Origin: an uncultured Polaribacter sp.
Lineage (GTDB): Bacteria > Bacteroidota > Bacteroidia > Flavobacteriales > Flavobacteriaceae
Length of the DNA: 64,000 bases
Reading direction: 5' to 3'
NCBI RefSeq assembly: GCF_947503855.1
Contig: NZ_CANNFF010000001.1
Coordinates: forward strand, 62,001 to 126,000
Shown piece by piece: positions 9,529-17,222 of this stretch. Every line of letters starts with the position of its first letter. Position 1 is the stretch's first letter. The position numbers and the translations under genes were made by a program. A model generated the notes under the pieces. That model ran no database searches. It was not told the DNA's origin and saw nothing but the letters and a program-made list of their open reading frames with translations.

Positions 9529-12262
9529 TAGATTCTAATTTAATTTGAAATTGATAAGTACCTGCACTTACTGTTTTTATCTCTTGTTTTTTGCTTTTTA
9601 ATATCTCTGGAAAATGAATTTCTGCAGTTGTATTTGGAGGAATCGTTGCTTCTAAGTAAAATACATCATTTTCAATTTTCCAAGAAGAAGATGCTTTTCC
9701 ATAAGGTGTGTTTACACTTGCTTCAGCAGAAGTTAATGGTTGATTAGGTATTGGAGCAATTTTAATTTTCTTGTAACCTGGTTCTAAAGCAGATAATCCT
9801 GCAATACGTTCGTACATCCATTGGCCAACAGCACCATAGGCATAATGGTTTAAGCTATTCATACTTTGTGGATTGTAACCACCTTCTTTACTAAAGCTAT
9901 TCCAACGTTCCCACATTGTGGTTGCTCCTTGATTTATAGAGTAAAACCAAGAAGGATAGGTTTCTTTAAACAAGATTGTATACATCAACTCGATCTCGCC
10001 CATATCATCTAAAACTTTGGGTAAAATTGGAGTTCCTAAAAATCCAGTTCCTAAATGATTATCTGCATTTTTAATAGTTTCTAGCAAATGTTTTTGGGCT
10101 TTTACTTTGGTTTCTGGTTTTAGCAAGTCAAAATATATCGCGAGTAAATAACTGGTTTGCGTTTGCTTTTTATTTTGATATTTTCCGTTCTTATCAAAAA
10201 ACTTGTTTTCAAAAGCTAAAGCAATTTCTTTATATAAATTTTTATATTTTTTTTCATCATCAACATAACCTAAAACACCTGCAATTTTAGAGACCAAATG
10301 TGCTGAATGTGCAAAATAAGCGGTATTTACAAAACTGCATGGTGTATCACCTCTATTTCCCATTTTACCACCTTTTGTTGGATATGGTTGCAACCAATCT
10401 CTAAAAGAATGTATGGTTGGTATGTAATTATTTGATTTAGATTGGTAATATCCTACCCATTTTTTAGCCATTTCAAAATTTTCTTCCAACACTCTTTTAT
10501 CTCCTGTAGTATTATAAATATCCCAAGGAATAATAACGCAGGCATCTCCCCAACCAGAACTTGCTCTGTTATTTTGAAGTACATCTGGTATGATAAAAGG
10601 CACCAAACCATTGTCGTGCTCAGATTGTGTTTCTCGCATACTTTGCAACCAAGCTGTCCAAAAGGCGTGCATCTTAAAATTGTACATAGCTGTTGGCGAA
10701 ATAACTTGTGCATCTCCTGTCCATCCTAAACGTTCATCACGTTGTGGACAGTCTGTTGGAATGTCTAGCAAATTATCTCTTAAACCCCAAGTAATGTTGC
10801 TTTGTAGTTGATTTAATTTATCGTGCGAAGATGTAAATGTTCCGTTTTTATCAAAATTTGAATGATGTACAACTCCTTTTACCCAACTTACGCTTGGTTT
10901 CACTGAAGCATCAAAACCTGATAATTCTACAAATTGAAATCCGTGGAATGTAAATTTTGGTGTGTATTCTATAACGCCGTCTTTTGCTGCAATATAATAA
11001 TCGGTTGATTTTGCTGAACGATAGTTTTTAGTGTAAAACGTATTATCAGACAGTAACATTTCAGAAAAACGGATGGTTAAGGTATCTCCTTTTTTCATAG
11101 GAACACTTACTTTTGGTACACCTACCATGTTTTGTTTTAAATCGAATATTGCAGAAGATTTTGTAGTTGATACAATTGTTACATCCTCTAAAACAGCCAT
11201 TTGTTTTACTGTTGTGTGACGTTTTGGTTCTAATTTTACGCTATCTGCTATTGGTTCTATTGCTGTATTTTGCCAAGATGAATCTTCAAAAGTTGCTGTA
11301 TTCCAATTTGGAATTTCTAGATTGGCATCATATACTTCACCATCATACAAACTTGCTAGTCTTATTGGACCATTTGTGGTTCCTTTCCAAGTTTCATCAG
11401 AAATAATTGTTTTTTTAGAACCATCTTTTAAGGTAATTTCTAATTGACATAAAACTTTTGGCGAGGCAAAATTTTTGTAAACTGCTTTTCCTCTGCTTAT
11501 TCTACCTGAATGCCATCCAGAAGCCAGTTCTACTGCAATTGCATTTTTACCTGAAACCAACAAGTCTGTTACATCATACGTTAAGGTTTCAATGCGATGA
11601 TTGTAAGGCGTCCAACCAGGTGTTAATATATCTTCGCTAACGTCTTTTCCGTTTAAATGCACATCAAAAACACCTTTTGAGGTGATGTATAATCTAGCTT
11701 TTTCAACCTCAGAATTTAACTCAAAACCTTTTCGTAAATATTGTGGTCTGTGCATTAAAAACTTACGAACTCCTTTGATACTATCTTTTGCAGTATCTAA
11801 ACCTGTCCATTTTGCTTTCCAATCTGAGTTTTTTAATAAGCCTAATTCAAAATGATTGACATCACTCCATAAAGAAGCATTCTTATCTTGATTCCAATAA
11901 CGTACTTGCCAAAATACTTTTTGACGCGATTGTAATTGCGCTCCTTGATACTTTATAAAAGTTGAGTGCGAAGTTTTTTGTTTTTTTGAATCCCATAAAT
12001 CAGCATTATTTGGTAATAAATCTTTAGAAGATGCTACTACAATTTGATAAGCTGATTGTGATTCTATGTTTTCTGAGACTGGTAGTTGCCAAGAAAAAGT
12101 TGGTTTTGGGTTGTAAAAGCCTACTGGGTTTTTAAAACCTTCTGAGACTGTTAAATTTTTTGCTTTCTCTTTTGTTACTTCTTGTTTACATGAAAATAAA
12201 CTCAATAAAATAATGCCTAAAAATGTGATTAGAAATTTTTTCTGTCTTAATTTAGCATTCAT
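9521..12262 (-). CDS. GH78 alpha-L-rhamnosidase, lipoprotein (upstream tandem copy)
   Basis: From the ATG at 12262 the product has 913 residues and starts MNAKLRQKKFLITFLG with a lipobox cysteine at C25 ('SLFSCKQ'), the same spacing as the sister copy. The frame can be extended to an ATG at 12298, but that adds 12 residues before the signal peptide and lies inside the remains of another GH78 gene, so 12262 is preferred. The GH78 block 'DCPQRDERLGWTGDAQ' contains the general acid candidate E510, and 'YPSWFYSINQGATTMWERWN' is also present. It is the first intact gene of the unit that continues through the second GH78, GH43 and two sulfatases. A candidate operator lies about 196 bp upstream. Substrate differences between the copies cannot be told from sequence. 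Confidence 0.93.
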   Translation of the reverse strand: MNAKLRQKKFLITFLGIILLSLFSCKQEVTKEKAKNLTVSEGFKNPVGFYNPKPTFSWQLPVSENIESQSAYQIVVASSKDLLPNNADLWDSKKQKTSHSTFIKYQGAQLQSRQKVFWQVRYWNQDKNASLWSDVNHFELGLLKNSDWKAKWTGLDTAKDSIKGVRKFLMHRPQYLRKGFELNSEVEKARLYITSKGVFDVHLNGKDVSEDILTPGWTPYNHRIETLTYDVTDLLVSGKNAIAVELASGWHSGRISRGKAVYKNFASPKVLCQLEITLKDGSKKTIISDETWKGTTNGPIRLASLYDGEVYDANLEIPNWNTATFEDSSWQNTAIEPIADSVKLEPKRHTTVKQMAVLEDVTIVSTTKSSAIFDLKQNMVGVPKVSVPMKKGDTLTIRFSEMLLSDNTFYTKNYRSAKSTDYYIAAKDGVIEYTPKFTFHGFQFVELSGFDASVKPSVSWVKGVVHHSNFDKNGTFTSSHDKLNQLQSNITWGLRDNLLDIPTDCPQRDERLGWTGDAQVISPTAMYNFKMHAFWTAWLQSMRETQSEHDNGLVPFIIPDVLQNNRASSGWGDACVIIPWDIYNTTGDKRVLEENFEMAKKWVGYYQSKSNNYIPTIHSFRDWLQPYPTKGGKMGNRGDTPCSFVNTAYFAHSAHLVSKIAGVLGYVDDEKKYKNLYKEIALAFENKFFDKNGKYQNKKQTQTSYLLAIYFDLLKPETKVKAQKHLLETIKNADNHLGTGFLGTPILPKVLDDMGEIELMYTILFKETYPSWFYSINQGATTMWERWNSFSKEGGYNPQSMNSLNHYAYGAVGQWMYERIAGLSALEPGYKKIKIAPIPNQPLTSAEASVNTPYGKASSSWKIENDVFYLEATIPPNTTAEIHFPEILKSKKQEIKTVSAGTYQFQIKLESNE

Positions 12263-12374
12263 TAGGTTCCTGTTTACTTTGAAAATGATAAATACCATAA
12301 AAAATAGGCTTTATTTTATAAAATCCTATTAGATTTTTAAAACCTTCTTCAACGGTTAATTTAATTGGTTTATC
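12252..12374 (-). pseudogene. Scar of a third GH78 rhamnosidase gene (both ends kept, middle lost)
   Basis: Read on the minus strand in one frame, this stretch gives 'DKPIKLTVEEGFKNLIGFYK' then 'IKPIF', which matches the N-terminal region of the GH78 proteins ('AKNLTVSEGFKNPVGFYNPK'). It is followed at once by 'YGIYHFQSKQEPNEC' and a stop, which matches their extreme C-terminus ('AGTYQFQIKLESNE'). About 850 residues between the two are missing. The stop overlaps the start of the intact downstream GH78, reproducing the overlap seen between the two intact copies. It is therefore the remains of a third tandem copy removed by an internal deletion. The signal-peptide part is not recognisable. Confidence 0.8.
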
Positions 12375-12457
12375 AGTATTTATAAAATAAAGTGATCTAT
12401 TTTTATTAACTATAATAACTTAATTTTATTAGCAATATGTTATTTTTTGATAACAAA

Positions 12458-12475
12458 ACTGTCCTGTTGTATACC
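12458..12475 (-). promoter_or_regulatory. Candidate operator 1 (RCAGGAYA) upstream of the GH78 unit
   Basis: In the sense of the downstream genes the site reads GGTATACAACAGGACAGT, containing ACAGGACA. It lies 196 bp before the GH78 start at 12262 and just upstream of the GH78 scar. It shares its core and orientation with five other sites in the locus. It is the weakest of the six because the upstream half is poorly conserved. Confidence 0.45.
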
Positions 12476-12527
12476 GAAAAAATTGTGTGTTTTGTTTCTC
12501 TGAAAAATAATTTTTAGACTTATTGTT

Positions 12528-12842
12528 TTAAGGCATGTAAAATACTTCTTCTAAAGGAGTCGAAATTGGGGAATTATCTGGATTAACTTCCATAATATCG
12601 GCCATAAAATTCCACCATTTTTTTACAACTTCGTTTGATGACAAATCTTGTGACCCTCCTTCTCCTGAAACTTTTTGAAAAGCAAAAAGTGTGTTGGTTT
12701 CTTCATCTAAGAATATAGAATATTCGCTTATTCCATTTTCTTTGAGTAATTTTTTCAATTCTGGCCAAAGCTCATTGTGACGTTTTGTATAAGCTTCCTT
12801 TTGTCCAGGATTTAATTTCATTTTAAAGGCTAGTCTTTGCAT
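12528..12842 (-). CDS. rhaM: L-rhamnose mutarotase
   Basis: The 104-residue protein matches the L-rhamnose mutarotase family in length and motifs. 'RHNELWPELKKLL' puts a histidine at position 22, as in E. coli RhaM (YiiL), where H22 is the proposed catalytic residue. The paired tryptophans W76-W77 ('KKWWNFMADIM') and the C-terminal 'PLEEVFYMP' are also typical. The enzyme interconverts alpha and beta anomers of L-rhamnose in the cytoplasm and so helps use the sugar freed by the neighbouring rhamnosidases. No rhamnose isomerase, kinase or aldolase gene is in the window. It sits 120 bp after the FN3 lipoprotein gene, probably in the lyase unit. Confidence 0.93.
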   Translation of the reverse strand: MQRLAFKMKLNPGQKEAYTKRHNELWPELKKLLKENGISEYSIFLDEETNTLFAFQKVSGEGGSQDLSSNEVVKKWWNFMADIMEVNPDNSPISTPLEEVFYMP

Positions 12843-12962
12843 TTTTAAGATTTTATAAATTTAAATATAAAAAAGCTGCTAAAATCACATTGATTATAAC
12901 AGCTAATATTTTTTACATAGTTAATACTATTACCTATTAGAAATAAGAATTGGTATAGTACT

Positions 12963-13670
12963 CTATTTTGTAGAAAAACTCCAAACTTGCCCAATAGTAG
13001 TTGCTTCTTTATCATCTTTTACTACTATTTTAAAGTAATATTTGGTAGATGTTGATAAACCTGTTGCATTGAACGTAGATTCTGATTGACCTTCAGAAAC
13101 TAATGTTGTTGGGTTTTCATTGGTATCTAAATACACATCAAAAGTTAAAGGGTCTCCATCAACATCTGATGCTGTCCAAGATAAAGAAATACTTGTGGCA
13201 TCTATTTCTGAATCTATTGCTGGAGATACTAATTCTGGTGCATAAGGTATGTGGTTCGATTCACCTTCGCCTTCAGTAACAAACTTCATTGCAGGTGAAT
13301 AATCACTTTCTGCACTTCTACTGTCTACTGCTTTAATACGCCAATAATATGCTTTACCTTTATCTAGACTAACTAGTTTAGATTCAGCAAAACTAGTTTC
13401 TGAGGCCGTCAAAGGAGAAAATGAACTATTTTCAGAAACTTCAAGTCTATAACTTATCGCATTACTTTCTTGATCAGTAGAGGCATTCCATTCAAAAATT
13501 ACATTTTTATCTGTACAAATTGTATTATCTAATGGAAAAACTTGATTAGGAATTGTAGGTGCTGTGTTGGCATTTGGATCTGGTATTGATCCTGCATCAT
13601 CATCTCCTCCTCCACAAGAAATTAAGATTAGTACAGTAATTAATAATATGTGTAAATAAGGTTTTTTCAT
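12963..13670 (-). CDS. Surface or periplasmic lipoprotein with two fibronectin type III-like domains
   Basis: The 235-residue protein has a lipobox cysteine C19 followed by a Gly/Asp-rich stretch (CGGGDDDAGS), resembling the flavobacterial lipoprotein export signal for the cell surface. Two FN3-like repeats follow, near residues 38-130 and 140-235, each with the 'F.W.AS.D' and 'YYW/YYFKI...D' pattern ('VIFEWNASTDQES', 'ISLSWTASDVDGD', 'TKYYFKIVVKDDKE'). There is no catalytic domain. It begins one base after the stop of the ulvan-lyase-like gene, so the two are co-transcribed. A role in binding polysaccharide or tethering enzyme near SusCD is possible but is inference only. No specific family was recognised beyond FN3. 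Confidence 0.8.
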   Translation of the reverse strand: MKKPYLHILLITVLILISCGGGDDDAGSIPDPNANTAPTIPNQVFPLDNTICTDKNVIFEWNASTDQESNAISYRLEVSENSSFSPLTASETSFAESKLVSLDKGKAYYWRIKAVDSRSAESDYSPAMKFVTEGEGESNHIPYAPELVSPAIDSEIDATSISLSWTASDVDGDPLTFDVYLDTNENPTTLVSEGQSESTFNATGLSTSTKYYFKIVVKDDKEATTIGQVWSFSTK

Positions 13671-13671
13671 T

Positions 13672-15852
13672 TTAATTCTTTATTAATTTTATAAATATAG
13701 GTTTCTTAGAATTTATTTTCGCAAAATAAATACCTGATGGCTTATCTTGTATATCTATTGAAAGTGTTCCATTAATAACATTATATGTTTTCGATACTAT
13801 TAAGCGAGACTGAATATCATATAATTCTAAACCAATATTATTGATATCATTTGGAATATAAATCTTATAAACTCCATTCGAAGGGTTTGGATATGCACGA
13901 ATATCTTCTAATAGATTAATAGTTTTTAACATTTCTCCCTGACATGCCTCTTTACTTTTTATCTGAATATCATCTCCATGGTTAACATCTATTGTAAAAT
14001 TAGAATTGTAAGTTTCTAAAATTGTTAAGCCGTTTTTATAAACAGTAAATGGGGCTGAACCTGTATTTATAGTTACTTTAGCAATATTTTTAGTTACACT
14101 TACTTTAGCGGATAATTGTTCTGCTTCCTCTATAACTATTTGATAACATTGCGTATAATCCTTACCTACAACTTCTATACATAAATCATAAGCTCCAGGT
14201 GGTAAACCTTCAATAGTTTTATCTTTATTAAAAGAGTAATCTAAACCATCTATTTTTGCAATATAGTCATATGTAGCTGCTGCAGAAATAATTAATTTAC
14301 CATTATCTAAATCTGTACAGGTTTCTCCTTTAGTTTGAATGGTAAAATTATTTGGTAATGTTGGATCTGTTGGTGGAATATCTAAATCTATAATTTGTAA
14401 ATATAATGGTTGTGCATTACCTGATTTTTTCTCCATTAAATAATAATATGCCTTACCATTGCTTATATGTACTACTCCATGATCATATTGTCTGCCTCCA
14501 GTCTGTTCGTAAACACGTTCAAAATTGTGTGTACCTCCTGCTGTTTTTTCAACAAAAACACGTCCGTTATTCAAGCCTATAAGATAAACATCATTCCCTG
14601 AAGTATATAATGCTGTACCGCCTGCAAAATCTTCTGATGTAATAAAATCTGATGCACCTGATGGCTTATAGGTATGTAAAAATTTAGTGACATTATTTTC
14701 ATTGTCTTTAACTCTACTAATAAAGTGAATGTCTTCATTTGCAGTTACTGTCCAATCAAAATTACCAACTATATGAACTTTATTTGCCTGGTTAGTAGTT
14801 ACAAAATCTCCAGGTTCCATTACTTTTATATCATCTGCATCTAATAAAGGTAAGTTAATGGACTCTCCTTTATAATTTTTCCATTGTGTTGCTCCACTTG
14901 GATCATCTGAATAGGCATAATAAATACCATTTTGGTATTGGTACTTATCATTATTGTTTGATAATCTTCTTTGAAACCCTATTCTTATTTTTCCATTTGC
15001 ATATTTGATATCTCCATATAACCCCCAGTTATACGTTATACCAGCTTGACTTTTTGCATTCAATCTATTAAAATCTGTAAAATTCTGCCATTCGCCTTTG
15101 TTTGCATCATATTTACTAAATTTATACATTCCGTTGTTGTTACCTCCTTCACGCATAAAAAACAGCAAATCTCCCTGATCATTTAAAAAGAAACTAGGAT
15201 AAGTTAATGCCACGAACTCTGATTGTGATATATTTCCTGGCGTACGTAAGTGCTTGTAATCACCTGCAACTCCATTATCTAAAACAAATTTATCTATGGT
15301 AAAATCTTCATCTGGTAATGTTGCAGCATTTTTTACCGAATAAGAGTATCGAAAATAATCGTTTGCTAAGCTACCATCTGAAGGTCTGTTAGCACTATAT
15401 GCATGCATATCATACAATAAATGAATAGTACCATCTAATGGGCTAATACCTATTGCTATTGTATTATGTGATTCACCTATCCAATAACGGTTTTGATATC
15501 CTGTATGCCTATGTGGAAACTCGATAGTGGAGACAACACCTGTTGTTTTGTTATATCTAGATAACATCATATGGCGATCTGATTTTCCTCCTCGATACCA
15601 AGTCATAAATACATAATTACCAAAAGATTTTATGGCATCTCCATGAGCAGAAATATTTCGCCCAAAGAAAAAATCGTATGGAGCATTGTCTCCCGTATTT
15701 GAAGCTCCTCCAGAGACCTTACTACCATCAAAATGTAAACCCAAGTCGGATATCTTAACTTCTTTTTCTAGAGTAACTTGTGCATTTACCAAAAAACTAC
15801 AACAAAGTAAAAAGAAAACACTAGTCAAAAATTTAATCTGTTTTTTTTTCAT
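13672..15852 (-). CDS. Secreted beta-propeller polysaccharide lyase, PL24/PL25 ulvan-lyase-like, with T9SS sorting domain
   Basis: The 726-residue protein has a signal peptide (to about residue 24), a propeller domain of the 'BNR repeat-containing family member' type (about 30-480), an intermediate beta-rich module (about 490-640) and a T9SS type A sorting domain (from 'IRAYPNPSNGVYKIYIP' to the end). The propeller type is that of ulvan lyases PL24 and PL25. Candidate catalytic residues are H129 ('IGESHNTIAIG'), H150 ('LLYDMHAYS'), Y218 ('ALTYPSFFL') and R234 ('FFMREGGN'). Spacings of 21 and 16 match, from memory, the His/His and Tyr/Arg pairs of characterised PL24 ulvan lyase. Predicted action: extracellular or cell-surface beta-elimination at uronic acids. 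It is the first gene of its unit with the FN3 lipoprotein and rhaM. PL24 versus PL25, or a new family, is undecided. Confidence 0.8.
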   Translation of the reverse strand: MKKKQIKFLTSVFFLLCCSFLVNAQVTLEKEVKISDLGLHFDGSKVSGGASNTGDNAPYDFFFGRNISAHGDAIKSFGNYVFMTWYRGGKSDRHMMLSRYNKTTGVVSTIEFPHRHTGYQNRYWIGESHNTIAIGISPLDGTIHLLYDMHAYSANRPSDGSLANDYFRYSYSVKNAATLPDEDFTIDKFVLDNGVAGDYKHLRTPGNISQSEFVALTYPSFFLNDQGDLLFFMREGGNNNGMYKFSKYDANKGEWQNFTDFNRLNAKSQAGITYNWGLYGDIKYANGKIRIGFQRRLSNNNDKYQYQNGIYYAYSDDPSGATQWKNYKGESINLPLLDADDIKVMEPGDFVTTNQANKVHIVGNFDWTVTANEDIHFISRVKDNENNVTKFLHTYKPSGASDFITSEDFAGGTALYTSGNDVYLIGLNNGRVFVEKTAGGTHNFERVYEQTGGRQYDHGVVHISNGKAYYYLMEKKSGNAQPLYLQIIDLDIPPTDPTLPNNFTIQTKGETCTDLDNGKLIISAAATYDYIAKIDGLDYSFNKDKTIEGLPPGAYDLCIEVVGKDYTQCYQIVIEEAEQLSAKVSVTKNIAKVTINTGSAPFTVYKNGLTILETYNSNFTIDVNHGDDIQIKSKEACQGEMLKTINLLEDIRAYPNPSNGVYKIYIPNDINNIGLELYDIQSRLIVSKTYNVINGTLSIDIQDKPSGIYFAKINSKKPIFIKLIKN

Positions 15853-15963
15853 ATTTTAAGTAGAGCGCTAGCTCTTTTTTAAATTTAAATTATTTAAACA
15901 AAAAATATTAATTTTTTATTTACTAAAATACTATCTGTGAAATTACACCTTATTTATAATAAA

Positions 15964-15984
15964 ACTGTCATGTAATGTCCTGCT
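15964..15984 (-). promoter_or_regulatory. Candidate operator 2 (RCAGGAYA) upstream of the lyase unit
   Basis: In gene sense the site reads TAGCAGGACATTACATGACA followed by GT, with GCAGGACA as the core and a second related box ATGACAGT. It lies 112 bp upstream of the lyase start at 15852 and has the same orientation to its gene as the other five sites. Confidence 0.5.
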
Positions 15985-16060
15985 AATAATAAAGTGTAAA
16001 GGTTTTACGAATAAAATGGTTTTGTTTTATTTGTGAGAAAAATAATTATTTTTACTAAAA

Positions 16061-16088
16061 AAACCCTATTCAGAAGAATAGGGTTTTT
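16061..16088 (-). terminator. Intrinsic terminator of the T9SS-exported protein gene
   Basis: A 10-bp stem (AACCCTATTC / GAATAGGGTT) with an AGAA loop lies 23 bases beyond the stop of the 301-residue protein gene, with T-rich flanks in its reading direction. It separates that gene from the lyase unit. Confidence 0.8.
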
Positions 16089-16110
16089 AGAGATTATTAA
16101 AATTTAAGAC

Positions 16111-17016
16111 TTATTGCTTAATAATTTTTTTAGTAAATCTTTCACCATTATTACCTGCCATTTCTATAATATACAAACCTGTTGATAAAGAGCTTGTGTT
16201 AAGGCTAATATCTCCATTTATATTATTTACAGATTTTGATAATACTCTATTACCTAAAACCGAATACACATTAACTTTGCTCACTTTAGATGTAGCCCCT
16301 TTAATAGTTAATGTATTATTTATTGGATTAGAAATAGAAAACGCTTCTACACCAAACGTATTTACACTTGCTACTGCTTCTTCTATAAGATGAAATTGAA
16401 TTACATCAATACCTCCTCCATCAAACTCAACAGCGTCACCTGCAGCAGATGGAACTACACCATATCTTGAAGCTCCTGAGGCACCTGATGGCTTAACAAA
16501 TAATGCGTTGTTTCCAGCTGAGGGGTTAGATCCAGTAGCATCAGCAAGACCATCTGCATTAACTTTAGCTTTTCTTCTTTGAAACTGGTCGAAACCATAG
16601 TTTTCGTCAGTTTCATCACCAACTGGTTGACCTGGAACAACAGTAAGTGTCATAGTTGTATCATTAGTATCAAACGTTTCTGTTGTAGCATCTATATCTA
16701 TAGTTGATTTATCTACAGCTAAAGTAAAATCTCCTACGCCTGGAATAGTAGCCCAAATTTCCATGTAACCCGTAGAAGCTGGAGTTCTATGATCTATTAC
16801 GTTCCATACTTGAGTTGGAGCATCACCTTCTAATTCTTCTGCCCACTCTAAGGCACCAGAAGTAGCATTAATTGTCAAATAAAGATTAGTATCTAATCCT
16901 GAAGTTGAAATTTTATAGGTTCCATTGGTAGTCCAAAGCGCTTGTGCTTGTAATGCTGGTGCACTAAAGAACACCACAAGAGCTAATAATGATAATTTAA
17001 GTAATTGTTTTTTCAT
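16111..17016 (-). CDS. T9SS-exported protein of unknown function
   Basis: The 301-residue protein has a clear signal peptide ending 'APALQAQ' (about residue 25) and a C-terminal T9SS sorting domain (about 220-301, with 'SKVNVYSVLGNRVLSKSV', 'SSLSTGLYIIEM' and final 'FTKKIIKQ'). The central 190 residues are beta-rich, acidic and aromatic ('GTYKISTSGLDTNLYLTINA', 'QVWNVIDHR', 'NYGFDQFQRRKAK', 'DVIQFHLIEE'). The opening 'YKIS..GLDTNLYLTIN.....L.W' recalls ricin-type lectin folds, but I do not recognise a family. It is a single-gene unit with its own candidate operator and terminator, between the lyase unit and the GH2/GH5 unit. A surface polysaccharide-binding protein or a new enzyme are both possible. 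Confidence 0.8.
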   Translation of the reverse strand: MKKQLLKLSLLALVVFFSAPALQAQALWTTNGTYKISTSGLDTNLYLTINATSGALEWAEELEGDAPTQVWNVIDHRTPASTGYMEIWATIPGVGDFTLAVDKSTIDIDATTETFDTNDTTMTLTVVPGQPVGDETDENYGFDQFQRRKAKVNADGLADATGSNPSAGNNALFVKPSGASGASRYGVVPSAAGDAVEFDGGGIDVIQFHLIEEAVASVNTFGVEAFSISNPINNTLTIKGATSKVSKVNVYSVLGNRVLSKSVNNINGDISLNTSSLSTGLYIIEMAGNNGERFTKKIIKQ

Positions 17017-17071
17017 TTTATTATAATTTATAAGTTAATATAACTGCAAGTAAAAACTTTTATAAGTTTTT

Positions 17072-17095
17072 AGTATCCTGCACTATACTGTTTTG
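17072..17095 (-). promoter_or_regulatory. Candidate operator 3 upstream of the T9SS-exported protein
   Basis: In gene sense the site contains AACAGTATAGTGCAGGATAC. It starts 56 bp upstream of the ATG at 17016 and closely matches operator 4 over about 20 bases (ACAGTAnwGTGCAGGATACT). Confidence 0.65.
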
Positions 17096-17222
17096 TTCCG
17101 TTTTTTTTTATTGAAACGTTTACTTTATAATGGTTTTTGTGTTTAATTTTAAGTGTTTTTAGAAACATTTAAGTGGTCTTAAAAGTTTAGCAGCTTCTTT
17201 TTTTTGAGATATATTTATATAA

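Noticed and set aside
12263-12298. Upstream in-frame ATG for the first GH78
   Set aside because: It lies within the scar of another GH78 gene and would put 12 residues before the lipoprotein signal, which is otherwise placed as in the sister protein.
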